From assembly GCA_017461385.1 (NCBI GenBank), contig JAFTXZ010000013.1, positions 1 to 33,084 of the forward strand: DNA of 33,084 nt, read 5' to 3'. Shown here in pieces: positions 22,264 to 31,098 of the stretch. The position numbers and the translations under genes are program-made. This DNA is from Clostridia bacterium (GTDB taxonomy: Bacteria > Bacillota > Clostridia > Oscillospirales > CAG-272). How positions within the stretch are numbered: position 1 is the first letter of the stretch; every line of letters starts with the position of its first letter. A model generated the notes under the pieces. It was not told the DNA's origin and made no database searches. It saw nothing but the letters and a program-made list of their open reading frames with translations.

Positions 22264-25152
22264 ATGATTAAATCTAAAAATAAAATTCTAATAACCCTGT
22301 GCCTAATTGCTGTGCTTATGCTTATGCTTGCAGTAGTTAGCTCAGCAAAGGAGATTACCGTCAAATTTTATAACGGAGACGAAATAGATGCAAGCTTTGG
22401 AAACAACGGAGAGCTGTACGTTGATACGGAGGTAGGCTTTACCTTGCCAGGCAAGGAGGTTGAAAAGGGCTATTCCTTTAACTGGTACACCTCTGACGGT
22501 CGTGCTTGGTCTGCAGGCTCCTTCATTAAGCTTGATAAGGATACAAGCCTTTACCAAATGGTGGCTACAGACGTGTCAACCGCTGAAGAGTTCAAGAACG
22601 CATGTAACAATGGACTAAAAATGCGCTTGATTGCAGACATCTCAGTTGAAGGACAGGTGAGATTGAAAAACGAGGTGGTAACGTACATTCTTTTGAATGG
22701 TCACACGTTAACATACACTGGAGATAAAACTGCTACAGGTGAGCATAGAACGGGTCTTGTTCTATATGGCGTAGGTGATGTTTTCTATAATGGTAGTGTT
22801 TTCAAGGACGGAAAGAGCCACTCTCATAATGGAAACAAGAACGTTCTTATAATTGGTAAGGACGTTAATCTACACGCGCCAAACGCTTATCTTCTTTCAG
22901 ACAGCGAGGGTGTTCTCGTAGTTCCAAATTATCCCTTGATTAGAATCTTCGGAAGAGTTGAATGTAAGACTCTTATGAGAATGAGCAATAGTGGACCAAA
23001 CAGAACCCCTGTAATCGAAATAAATGAGGGTGCACAAGTTATAATAAACGAAAAGCTGGTGGAGCGTAGCGATGCTGGCAATACAATCAAGGTAAACGTA
23101 AGAGGCGGAACTATTACAATGAAAAGCGCCGACTTTAGCTTTTTCCGTGATGCAGATGCCATTTATAATTTCTCTGGAGGCGTCATAGAATTTTCCTATG
23201 AAAGCGATCCAAATGAGGTAAGTGATTACGTTGTTGAAAACTATAAGGCTATAAAGTTTAAGGCGAACAACATTGAATATAGGGCAATCGTTCCTTCTAA
23301 TTGTGCTCCAAATAAATCTCATAGCTTTGTTCTAAAAGAAAAGCATGACGCAACCTGTGCAAGCTACACCAGTGAGGAATATGCTTGTCAGAATTGTGAG
23401 CATACTATTACTATTAAATACGGCTCAAAGGCAGCTCACGATTTTCAGCTCGTAAGCTCCACTCCTGCGACCAAAGAGGAACTAGGTCAGGAAAAGCACG
23501 TATGTAATGACTGTCAGGGTGTCAAAATCGTTTTCACACCTTACGACCCGACTAACGACACAATTCCCGTTGTAGTTCTTGATGGAGAAAATAAAAAGGT
23601 TGTTCAAATCGCTCTCAATCAAGTATTCGAGTATACTAAGGGCAACACAGGCTACACCATTACAGACGTTAAAGCAACTACTGAATATACAATTGATAAA
23701 ATAGTAGGAATATATATTCCGGTAGGCGTTATAAAGGTAAATCTAAAAACTGCAAATACCTATGTTAAGGAGCTAATAATTGATGATGGCGCAAACGTAA
23801 CTATTACAAGCGTATCAAAGCTAGAGGCTCTTGAAACAATAACTATTAAAAAATGCACGGTTACCTTTAACGCAAAGTGCACTGCCAAATCCTTAAAAAC
23901 CGTTGATTCCTCCGTTGAGGGAGCAACCGTAATCTTTGGAAAGGAAGCATTCACAGGCGTAGGAAATCTTACAACCCTTAATATGTGCCTGGGCTCAACC
24001 TATAGCTTTGCACAGGATAGCTTTAAGCAAGTAGGAATTAAAAAGCTAGTATTTCAGGACAATCTTGCAGTTACCTTTGAAGCAGTGGCTCCATTCTATG
24101 AAAGCAAAATCGAGGAGCTATACGTAGGTAAGGGAATAAAGACCTTCTCTTACAACAGCACCTTTGAAAATTGCGATAACCTTAAGAAAATCGTTTTGAT
24201 GGACATTACAGAATTAAAGGGAAGCACCTTCAAAAACATTGCCGATGATGCAGTTGTATATCATCATGGCGCAAGCTTAAGCGTAGCTGGTGATACCTTT
24301 GGTTCAAACAAGAATATCACGATTTATACAAAAGCTGGCATTACAGACGGTGGTGCGTTTAATGGTTGTACAGGCTACACAATTCACTACGGACTTTGCC
24401 ATGCATATACAAAGCAAACAAGTGAGGCATCCTGCACACAGGAGGGCGGAGTAAAATACGTTGTTAGCGACTGCCCATGTGGAGTAAGCGAAACAGCTAT
24501 TTACAAGCTATTTAAGAATAATGTTACCTCAAGCGGTGAATATGAGGTAATCTATATGCTAAACGAAACTACATCAAAGCTTGCACATAGCTTAACTACG
24601 TTAATTCAAATCAGATATGATAACGGCTATACAGAATACGGTACAGGCGTATATAAATGTACAAGCTGCACAGAGAATATTGATGAGGATGAGCCAACCC
24701 ACGCTCCAATTGTTAGAGCTCTTGGATATTCTGTATCCGAGGCAGGAGCTTACTCAATCAGCTCAAGGTATCATATAAACAGAGATAGTCTGAGTGACTA
24801 TATAAACATAAACTCTGGTACACTTGAGATTGGTGTTGTAATGGGCTTAAGAAGTGTCCTTGGCACAAGCACTCCTCTTAACGAAAGTGGTGCTGCAAAT
24901 AAGGGTGCTATGAAGCGTGACCTTACAAGTCAGGGCTACACAGTGTACGAAACACTCTTAAAGGGTATTCCTGAAAGCTGTCTTGACGATAATTACATTA
25001 TCGCTATCTACATTATAGATAATGGCGAGGTTAATTACGTTCAAAGCAACGCAACGGTTGAAAACCCAAGTGGCGTAAACTATAACGAGCTTTACGACAT
25101 ATTACACTACGTGGTTGCAGACCTACCTGCAAGCCTAAAGGATGAGGACTAA
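22264..25152 (+). CDS. Large secreted protein with BspA-like leucine-rich and Cys-rich repeats
   Basis: A 962-residue exported protein, probably acting at or outside the cell surface. Residues 1-28 are a signal peptide (KSKNK, long hydrophobic core, SSA cleavage region). An InlB B-repeat-like module follows (about 30-100; KFYNGDEIDASF, GYSFNWYTSDG). Residues 100-330 are strand-rich and may form a beta-helix. Two Cys-rich modules at about 355-430 and 705-800 have paired cysteines (CQNCEH, CNDCQG, CPCG, CTSC) like those repeated in clostridial surface proteins. Between them, about 440-690 resembles LRR_5/BspA repeats (KEAFTGVGNLTTL, STFENCDNLKKI). I see no LPxTG, SLH or choline-binding anchor at the end, so it may be released or held by an unknown C-terminal domain. 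It is monocistronic. Adhesion or glycan binding is a guess. Confidence 0.8.
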   Translation: MIKSKNKILITLCLIAVLMLMLAVVSSAKEITVKFYNGDEIDASFGNNGELYVDTEVGFTLPGKEVEKGYSFNWYTSDGRAWSAGSFIKLDKDTSLYQMVATDVSTAEEFKNACNNGLKMRLIADISVEGQVRLKNEVVTYILLNGHTLTYTGDKTATGEHRTGLVLYGVGDVFYNGSVFKDGKSHSHNGNKNVLIIGKDVNLHAPNAYLLSDSEGVLVVPNYPLIRIFGRVECKTLMRMSNSGPNRTPVIEINEGAQVIINEKLVERSDAGNTIKVNVRGGTITMKSADFSFFRDADAIYNFSGGVIEFSYESDPNEVSDYVVENYKAIKFKANNIEYRAIVPSNCAPNKSHSFVLKEKHDATCASYTSEEYACQNCEHTITIKYGSKAAHDFQLVSSTPATKEELGQEKHVCNDCQGVKIVFTPYDPTNDTIPVVVLDGENKKVVQIALNQVFEYTKGNTGYTITDVKATTEYTIDKIVGIYIPVGVIKVNLKTANTYVKELIIDDGANVTITSVSKLEALETITIKKCTVTFNAKCTAKSLKTVDSSVEGATVIFGKEAFTGVGNLTTLNMCLGSTYSFAQDSFKQVGIKKLVFQDNLAVTFEAVAPFYESKIEELYVGKGIKTFSYNSTFENCDNLKKIVLMDITELKGSTFKNIADDAVVYHHGASLSVAGDTFGSNKNITIYTKAGITDGGAFNGCTGYTIHYGLCHAYTKQTSEASCTQEGGVKYVVSDCPCGVSETAIYKLFKNNVTSSGEYEVIYMLNETTSKLAHSLTTLIQIRYDNGYTEYGTGVYKCTSCTENIDEDEPTHAPIVRALGYSVSEAGAYSISSRYHINRDSLSDYININSGTLEIGVVMGLRSVLGTSTPLNESGAANKGAMKRDLTSQGYTVYETLLKGIPESCLDDNYIIAIYIIDNGEVNYVQSNATVENPSGVNYNELYDILHYVVADLPASLKDED

Positions 25153-25167
25153 CATCTTAAAATAAAA

Positions 25168-25196
25168 AGAGACATCAAAATGGTGTCTCTTTTTTT
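25168..25196 (+). terminator. Terminator after the surface protein gene
   Basis: AGAGACATC at 25168-25176 pairs with GGTGTCTCT at 25182-25190 (one G-T pair, five-base loop), followed by a T-run. It separates the gene from ptsH. Confidence 0.93.
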
Positions 25197-25264
25197 GTTT
25201 ATGAATAATAAGTCAATAAAAAGCCAAAATAGTAATGAAATAAATTTTGGTAAAGGAAGAAAAA

Positions 25265-25537
25265 ATGCAGGAGTTTACATTTACAATTAAGGATAAAAAC
25301 GGCTTGCACGCAAGACCTGCAGGAGCAATATCTAGCGTGGCAAAAACCTATCAATCCACCATAGAAATCAAATGTGGTGAAAAAACGGCAGACGGCAAAA
25401 GGCTTCTTTCAGTAATGTCCCTGGGTGCAGTAGCTGGTCAGGAGCTACACTTTATAATAGAGGGCAAGGACGAGGAAAACGCAAGAGAAGCACTATTCAC
25501 AATATGTAAGGAAAAGCTTGGAGAAAATGATAAATAA
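25265..25537 (+). CDS. ptsH: HPr phosphocarrier protein lacking regulatory Ser46
   Basis: General phosphocarrier of the sugar phosphotransferase system, passing phosphate from EI to EIIA. The 90-residue protein has the active site GLHARPAG with His15 and Arg17. A gap-free comparison with remembered Bacillus subtilis HPr puts Arg46 (GKRLLSVMSLG) where that protein has Ser46, the HprK phosphorylation site for CcpA-mediated catabolite repression. The start at 25265 has AAAGGAAG 4-5 bases upstream; a TTG at 25247 is less convincing. It is first in ptsH-ptsI-EIIA and overlaps ptsI by 11 bp. No clear promoter lies in the 68 bp after the preceding terminator, although a weak one may be hidden there. 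Confidence 0.92.
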   Translation: MQEFTFTIKDKNGLHARPAGAISSVAKTYQSTIEIKCGEKTADGKRLLSVMSLGAVAGQELHFIIEGKDEENAREALFTICKEKLGENDK

Positions 25538-27167
25538 AAGCACTCTGGTACAGGGAATTGGAATAACCAATAAAAGGGTAAGTGGCAGATTAAGGTTTAT
25601 AAATAAGGAAAAAAGCACTGATAAAAAAAGCACTATTTATAACGTAGGCACGGAGCTTTTGCGCCTTGACGAGGCAATAAAAAGGGCAAAGGGCAAGGTA
25701 TGGGAGCTGGAAAAAAGAGCAAGAGAGCTTGTAGGTGGAAACGAGGCGCAAATCTTTGAAATTCACGCAATGCTTCTTGAGGACGAGGATCTGAACGAGC
25801 TTATTATTGCAGAAATAAAGAAGGGCAAAAGTGCAGAGGAGGCAACAAGACTCGCCACAAAGCACTATGAAAGAGTTATTCTTGAGTTAGGGGATGAGTA
25901 TCTTTCAGGCAGAGCAAGTGATATAAGAGATATTTGCACCCAAATAATAGATGCCCTAAGTGGAAATGAAAAAGACAGCGAGCAAATAGACGGACAGTAC
26001 ATTTTGGTGGCCGAGGACTTAACCCCATCTCAAACGGTTTTGCTTGATAAAAGCAAAATTCTTGCCATAGTAACCTTTGGAGGAACACCCTCGTCCCATA
26101 CGGCAATATTAGCAAGATCTATGGGAATACCTGCCCTTGTGGGCACTGGGAAAATAGACTATTTGCTAAACGGCTCCTATGCCTTGCTTGACGGGGCAGA
26201 GGGCACACTCATAATCAATCCAAGCGAAACACAGGCAGAGGATTTTGAGAAAAAAAGAGCCAAGGAAAACAAAATAGCCACAGAGCATGAAAGGTATCTG
26301 CGCTCACTTATGAACAAGCCTGCCGTAACGGGAAGTGGGCATAAAATAATGATTTATGCTAATATAGGAAGCGAAAACGAAATATCAGGAGCTCTTTCAA
26401 ACGGAGCTGAGGGCATAGGACTTTTGCGAAGCGAGTTTTTGTATCTTGAAAAGAATAGCCTGCCCAGTGAGGAGGAGCTATTTTCCACCTATCGGGATAT
26501 AGCAATAAAAATGGGAGGCAGACGCGTAATAGTAAGGACTCTTGATATAGGAGCAGACAAGCAAATACCGTATATAGATATGAAAAAAGAGGAAAATCCA
26601 GCCCTGGGACTAAGAGGCATACGGCTTTGCCTTGGAAGCAGAGATATGTTCAAAAGCCAAATAAGAGCAATACTTCGCGCCTCACATTACGGCAGAGTTG
26701 CTATAATGATACCTATGGTAATATCAGTCCGTGAGGTAATAGCCTTTAAGGAGCTTCTGGAGGAATGTAAAAGGGAGCTTTCAAAAAAAGGAATACCACA
26801 CGATAGTAAAATAGAAATTGGAATAATGATAGAAACCCCAGCCTCTGCAATAATCAGCGACAAGCTAGCCAAGGAGGTGGATTTCTTTTCCGTCGGCACT
26901 AACGACCTTACCCAATACACACTAGCCGTTGACAGACAAAACTCCAGCGTTTCAGGCTTGTGCGAGGAAAATCACGAGCCTATATTAAGATTAATTGAAA
27001 TGGCAAGTCGTGAAATACACAAGCAGGGTGGATGGATTGGTGTCTGTGGCGAAATGGCAGCAGACCTTAGCTTAACCGAGGAGCTGGCAAGAATAGGAGT
27101 AGATGAGCTTTCCGTTTCCGTGCCCTATCTTTTAGGAGTAAGAGGAAAGGTAAGCGAGTGCAAATAA
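25527..27167 (+). CDS. ptsI: PTS enzyme I
   Basis: Phosphoenolpyruvate-protein phosphotransferase that starts the PTS relay by phosphorylating HPr. At 546 residues it is slightly shorter than the usual 570. The swivelling domain has the active His191 in GGTPSSHTAILAR, where one extra residue separates the Gly pair from His compared with the common GGRTSHTAI. The TIM-barrel half has GAEGIGLLRSEFLYL, DIGADKQIPY, ALGLRGIRLCL, IGIMIETPA, FFSVGTNDLTQYTLAVDR and the catalytic Cys in GVCGEMAAD. I start at the ATG at 25527, overlapping ptsH by 11 bp; the ribosome site is a rather close GGAG. Codon use is much richer in ATA and AGG than in pgk or tpiA. Confidence 0.95.
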   Translation: MINKSTLVQGIGITNKRVSGRLRFINKEKSTDKKSTIYNVGTELLRLDEAIKRAKGKVWELEKRARELVGGNEAQIFEIHAMLLEDEDLNELIIAEIKKGKSAEEATRLATKHYERVILELGDEYLSGRASDIRDICTQIIDALSGNEKDSEQIDGQYILVAEDLTPSQTVLLDKSKILAIVTFGGTPSSHTAILARSMGIPALVGTGKIDYLLNGSYALLDGAEGTLIINPSETQAEDFEKKRAKENKIATEHERYLRSLMNKPAVTGSGHKIMIYANIGSENEISGALSNGAEGIGLLRSEFLYLEKNSLPSEEELFSTYRDIAIKMGGRRVIVRTLDIGADKQIPYIDMKKEENPALGLRGIRLCLGSRDMFKSQIRAILRASHYGRVAIMIPMVISVREVIAFKELLEECKRELSKKGIPHDSKIEIGIMIETPASAIISDKLAKEVDFFSVGTNDLTQYTLAVDRQNSSVSGLCEENHEPILRLIEMASREIHKQGGWIGVCGEMAADLSLTEELARIGVDELSVSVPYLLGVRGKVSECK

Positions 27168-27178
27168 AGGAGAAATAG

Positions 27179-27652
27179 ATGAATTTGTTCAAAAAGAATA
27201 AGGGCGAAATTTCAAGCCCTGCACAAGGCAAGGTTATAACTGACCTTGAAATAAACGACCCTGTATTTTCCACAAGAGTTTTAGGCGTAGGCTTCGGGGT
27301 AATTCCTACACAGGGTAGCGTATTTTCCCCAGTAAACGGTGAGGTTGTAAACGCCTTTGAAAGTGGGCACGCTTATACTATTTTAAGCGAGGACGGCCTC
27401 GAAATTCTAGTCCATATAGGCATTGACACCGTGGAGCTTGACGGAGAGGGCTTCATTGCCAAGGTAAGAAAGGGCGATAAAATAAGAAAAAGAGAAATGC
27501 TGGCTACAGTTGATTTAGAGCTATTGAAAAGCAAGGGCTACGACTCCACAATTGCAGTTATAGTAACTAACCCAGAGAGGCTAAAAAGTCATAATATAAA
27601 AAAGGGCGAGGCACTTGCCTCCGACGAGGCATTTACCTATACGCTAAAATGA
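27179..27652 (+). CDS. PTS glucose-type EIIA component
   Basis: Stand-alone EIIA of the glucose superfamily, which takes phosphate from HPr and hands it to an EIIB. The 157-residue protein has SPAQGKVI near 13-20, the conserved His64 (ESGHAY), and the phosphorylated His79 in EILVHIGIDTVEL. VRKGDKIRKREML and an I-A-V-I-V-T-N segment complete the family pattern. AAGGAG lies 7 bases before the ATG, 11 bp after ptsI. A free EIIA in the general PTS operon, with no EIIBC in the window, suggests that it serves one or more EIIBC permeases encoded elsewhere. It resembles E. coli Crr in arrangement (ptsH-ptsI-crr), unusual for Firmicutes, where this domain is often fused to the permease. Confidence 0.93.
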   Translation: MNLFKKNKGEISSPAQGKVITDLEINDPVFSTRVLGVGFGVIPTQGSVFSPVNGEVVNAFESGHAYTILSEDGLEILVHIGIDTVELDGEGFIAKVRKGDKIRKREMLATVDLELLKSKGYDSTIAVIVTNPERLKSHNIKKGEALASDEAFTYTLK

Positions 27653-27681
27653 AAAAAGTGATGCGTTTGCATCACTTTTTT
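27652..27681. terminator. Bidirectional terminator between EIIA and the GH78-like gene
   Basis: A perfect 13-bp stem, 27652-27664 with 27669-27681, core AGTGATGC/GCATCACT, loop GTTT, A-run and T-run at the two bases. It includes the stop codon of the minus-strand gene. Confidence 0.94.
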
Positions 27682-29555
27682 GTTGCAATACCTAATTTGT
27701 GATAGTAGTAAATTGGAATAGCGCTCCAACCGTGGCAAAGGCTTCCAGCTCCGTCAAAATCCACACTTCCCTTTGCAGTTTCCCAAACAGTACCCGTCTC
27801 AATCATTGGCGAATATGTGCGTCTTATCTCCTCTAAAACAGAATTATTGTGCTGTGTGCCAAATTTCAAAAGCGCATCATACTTAAAGCATTTCATGCTT
27901 AGAGAGCAGGGGGCAAGCTTGCCATCGCTCAGCGCCCTGCAAATGAGCTCAGCCTCTTGTCCACTTGACGCACCCGACAATATAGCAAGCGAATTCACAA
28001 GCTCAGATGCAATACCATTCATTTCCCAAAGTCCCGTGTCTTGATTGAAAAATTGCTCTTTAATCTTGGAAATGAGCAGGCTTTTATTGATTGAGAGCTT
28101 GCTTTCAATATTACAGTACGTACATATATTTCCGTAAGCCTTAACTGCTAAAAGGAAAATTAGGTTTAACGGTGGGTCAAAATCGCCCTTGTAGTCTGAA
28201 TAACCATCAGCCCCCTCTGACCAATCGTAGAAATTCCAGTAATCATTTCCAAAAAATCTAGACACTCCCTCGCCAGATTTATTACTAATGAAGGCTTCAA
28301 GAATTCTTTCAATTTTGTCCCTTATCTCAAAAATCAAGCTCTTGTCCCCAGTATGAGAAAGATATTCCCACAAAGCAATTATGTAATATAGGCAAAAGGA
28401 AGGAATAGTTAAATTCGTACCACAGGGAAAGCAAATTGACAAAAGTCCGTCTTGTCTTTCGTCCTTGCTCATTAATAAAAGATTTGACCTTGCATATTCA
28501 AAATTACCATCCTTGAATGCATAGTAGCCACTAAGCATTTGATTGCGTGAGTCGTAGGCGTATAGGCATTGCTCACGCCAAGGACAATCAACGTAATGCT
28601 CCATCATTGAAAGCTCAAGAGTATTGAGACAAATATCGTATATTTGTCGGTCAAGCTCATTTTCTATGCTAACCTCTTGTCTTGCAGTAGGATAGTATTG
28701 AGGAATAATACCTATTTTTCTAACAAATACTTGACCAGGTGTAGATATTTCCAAATATCTGCAGGCATGTCTTAGCATGTAGTTGGTATAGGCGTTAGTC
28801 CCCTTTTTTGTTATAAAATCAATGGAGAAGTCCCTCTCATGAATTCTTCTTGGTACAAAGCCATTTTCTAAATGCTCTGCGTGGGCAATGTTTATTTCGC
28901 AAACAGCCTCAGCCTCAATTTCAAAGGACAAAAGCCCCAAATATTCCTTGCCTAGGTCAAAAATAATTCTTTTTCCATCGTTGTAAATTTCACTGCCACC
29001 TACAAAATCCCCGAGGCAAAGCCTTTTGTTAGGGCGTGGGGCAAAAACACATTTTTTCTCAATTATATAGGAGGAGTGTGGCGTTTCCTCGTTTTTATCC
29101 CTGTTGTCATATTCATAGCTAAGCCCCAATTGGGAGGAAATTCTTCTGCATCTGCCACTCTTGTAGTGAGCATTTTTCCTTGATGGAGTAGTCTCACCAC
29201 TTGTTAAGACAATTCTGTCATTACACATTGCTTCAAAAATTACACCGGGCTTGTATTTTTTGTACCTTTGAGTGTCAGTTCCAAAATGCCACACCAAAAT
29301 ATATAAGCTATTTTCACCTGTTTGTAAAAAAGGCGAAATATCTATTTCGTCAAATACCTTGTAATGCTCAAAATCTCCATATTGATTTGAGGAAGCATAT
29401 CTGCCATTTACAAAAAGAGTGTAATCTCCATCACAGCTTATACGGAAAACGCAATCGCCACCCTCATAGCAAAGAATAGGAAAAAATTCTCCATAGCTAT
29501 CAGGGGAGGAGTCCCTTTCAAACCAAATAAATTTACTATTTTCAAATGCTTTCAT
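27672..29555 (-). CDS. Alpha-L-rhamnosidase-like glycoside hydrolase (GH78-type)
   Basis: Predicted to remove terminal L-rhamnose, or a related sugar, from oligosaccharides. The 627-residue protein has an N-terminal beta-sandwich (about 20-170) and a second one (about 180-300). An alpha/alpha toroid follows, with YVDCPWREQ at 321-329, matching the DCPxRE motif in which Glu328 is the likely general acid. TVWE at 589-592 supplies the other conserved glutamate, and a SLCHGWSA segment ends the domain. There is no signal peptide, so it should act in the cytosol on imported oligosaccharides. AAAGGA lies before the ATG. No transporter or regulator for rhamnosides is beside it. GH78 has distant relatives with other specificities, so the sugar is uncertain. 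Confidence 0.82.
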   Translation of the reverse strand: MKAFENSKFIWFERDSSPDSYGEFFPILCYEGGDCVFRISCDGDYTLFVNGRYASSNQYGDFEHYKVFDEIDISPFLQTGENSLYILVWHFGTDTQRYKKYKPGVIFEAMCNDRIVLTSGETTPSRKNAHYKSGRCRRISSQLGLSYEYDNRDKNEETPHSSYIIEKKCVFAPRPNKRLCLGDFVGGSEIYNDGKRIIFDLGKEYLGLLSFEIEAEAVCEINIAHAEHLENGFVPRRIHERDFSIDFITKKGTNAYTNYMLRHACRYLEISTPGQVFVRKIGIIPQYYPTARQEVSIENELDRQIYDICLNTLELSMMEHYVDCPWREQCLYAYDSRNQMLSGYYAFKDGNFEYARSNLLLMSKDERQDGLLSICFPCGTNLTIPSFCLYYIIALWEYLSHTGDKSLIFEIRDKIERILEAFISNKSGEGVSRFFGNDYWNFYDWSEGADGYSDYKGDFDPPLNLIFLLAVKAYGNICTYCNIESKLSINKSLLISKIKEQFFNQDTGLWEMNGIASELVNSLAILSGASSGQEAELICRALSDGKLAPCSLSMKCFKYDALLKFGTQHNNSVLEEIRRTYSPMIETGTVWETAKGSVDFDGAGSLCHGWSAIPIYYYHKLGIATKK

Positions 29556-29585
29556 AATTAAGTCCTTTAAGATATATTATACTTA

Positions 29586-29614
29586 ATTCTAACATAGCTG
29601 GCATAAATTGTAAA
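29586..29614 (-). promoter_or_regulatory. Promoter for the GH78-like gene
   Basis: On the minus strand TTTACA (plus 29609-29614), 17-bp spacer, TAGAAT (plus 29586-29591) preceded by TGT. A second possible -10 (TATAAT) closer to the gene has no partner -35. Confidence 0.6.
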
Positions 29615-29623
29615 CAGGTTTAT

Positions 29624-29651
29624 AAAAAAAGGGTCTTATAGCAAGACCCTT
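29624..29651 (-). terminator. Terminator after the NSS symporter gene
   Basis: AAGGGTCTT at 29629-29637 pairs with AAGACCCTT at 29643-29651 with a five-base loop. On the minus strand it is followed by a seven-U tract. Confidence 0.93.
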
Positions 29652-29655
29652 AATA

Positions 29656-31038
29656 TTATTTTATGAATGGAGAAACAACTCCATAAACAAGAATTATACC
29701 CATAATAATAGGTAGAATATAGGTAAGATAGAAGCTCATCCACTTCTTAATCTTAACACCCTTACCAGTGTTAGCCTCCTTCATGAAATTCTTGAAGCCC
29801 CAGCCTTTCTTGCTTGTACAATACAAAACAAACAAAATTGAGCCAAGTGGCAAAAGAATGTTGCTAACGATATAGTCCTCTAAATCAAGCACGCCTGTGC
29901 CAGCACCAAATGGTTGGAAGCCAGCCCAAAGATTAAAGCCCAGCACGCAAGGAATTGATAAAATAAACATACCAATTCCGCAAATTAAGCACGCCTTTTT
30001 CTTTCCCCATCTTGTCAAATCCTGAACGCAGGACAAAATGTTTTGGAAAACGGCAAAAATTGTTGAAAGGGCAGCAAAGGACATAAATAGGAAGAAAAGA
30101 GTGCCCCAGAGCCTACCAAGAGGCATATTTATAAATACGCTTGGCAGAGTTACAAAAATCAGGTTAGGACCTGCATCAGGAGTAATTCCGTATGTGAAGC
30201 AGGCAGGGAAAATTATAAGTCCCGACATAACTGCTACAAAGGTATCAAGCACAGCAATATTTATACTCTCACCAAGAAGCGAGCGCTCCTTATCAATGAA
30301 GCTACCAAAGATAGCCATTGAGCCGATACCGAGGCTAAGGGTGAAGAATGCTTGATTCATAGCGCCAACAATAATGTTGAAAACGCCACTTTCGTTCATT
30401 CTGTCAATAGACGGAATAAGATAAAACTTAAGACCCTCACCGGCGCCCGAAAGAGTTAGGCTATTTATAACCAAAACAACAATCAAGCCAAGCAATGCAG
30501 TCATCATTATCTTTGAAACCTTTTCAAGTCCCTTTTGAATATCAAAGGAGCAAACCAAAAATCCCACAATAACAACAAATGCAACGAAAAGAATTAGGGT
30601 AGATGGAGATGAAAGCATACCACTGAAAATACCCTCAATCTCCTGTGTTGTTGTAACACCCTCAAACTTGCCGGTAAGCATCATACAGAAGTATTGAAGC
30701 ATCCAGCCGGTAACCGAGGTGTAAAACATCATAAGAATAACGTTACCAACAAGGGTAATAGGTGCGTGAGCCCTCCAGCCCTTTTTTTCAGGGGTTAGCT
30801 TTGAGTGAATCTTAACAGGGCTTGTCTGCGAGGCGCGACCGAGGGAAAATTCCATGGTCATAACGGGAATACCCATTATAGCAAGGAACACAAGATAAAT
30901 TAAAACAAAAAATCCACCGCCGTACTGTCCTGTAATGTAAGGAAACTTCCAAACGTTACCAATACCAATGGCACAGCCTGCGCTTAGCAGAATAAAGCCT
31001 ATTCTACTACCAAGCCTTTCACGTGGTGCGTTGTCCAT
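29656..31038 (-). CDS. Sodium:neurotransmitter symporter (NSS) family transporter
   Basis: Sodium-coupled importer of amino acids or related amines in the LeuT/SLC6 group. The 460-residue protein begins with a short polar tail, then SRIGFILLSAGCAIGIGNVWKFPY-type TM1, whose unwound GxxxGIGNVWKFP part binds sodium and substrate. About 11 or 12 hydrophobic spans follow. TMEFSLGRASQTS after TM2 and FGSFIDKERSLLGES are also family-like. I place the start at the ATG at 31038 because AAAAGGAG lies 7 bases upstream; a longer reading would run into the hairpin at 31068-31091. No promoter fits between that hairpin and the start, so expression probably depends on read-through from the small gene upstream. 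The substrate is not predictable from the window. Confidence 0.93.
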   Translation of the reverse strand: MDNAPRERLGSRIGFILLSAGCAIGIGNVWKFPYITGQYGGGFFVLIYLVFLAIMGIPVMTMEFSLGRASQTSPVKIHSKLTPEKKGWRAHAPITLVGNVILMMFYTSVTGWMLQYFCMMLTGKFEGVTTTQEIEGIFSGMLSSPSTLILFVAFVVIVGFLVCSFDIQKGLEKVSKIMMTALLGLIVVLVINSLTLSGAGEGLKFYLIPSIDRMNESGVFNIIVGAMNQAFFTLSLGIGSMAIFGSFIDKERSLLGESINIAVLDTFVAVMSGLIIFPACFTYGITPDAGPNLIFVTLPSVFINMPLGRLWGTLFFLFMSFAALSTIFAVFQNILSCVQDLTRWGKKKACLICGIGMFILSIPCVLGFNLWAGFQPFGAGTGVLDLEDYIVSNILLPLGSILFVLYCTSKKGWGFKNFMKEANTGKGVKIKKWMSFYLTYILPIIMGIILVYGVVSPFIK

Positions 31039-31064
31039 AGCAAAACTCCTTTTTATTATAGTGG

Positions 31065-31091
31065 AAAAAGGGTGCATTCAAATGCACCCTT
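31065..31091 (-). terminator. Terminator-like hairpin before the NSS gene
   Basis: AAGGGTGCAT at 31068-31077 pairs with ATGCACCCTT at 31082-31091 around a TCAA loop, with five Us following on the minus strand. It ends the 76-residue gene's transcript or attenuates transcription into the NSS gene. Confidence 0.85.
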
Positions 31092-31098
31092 GAAAAAC

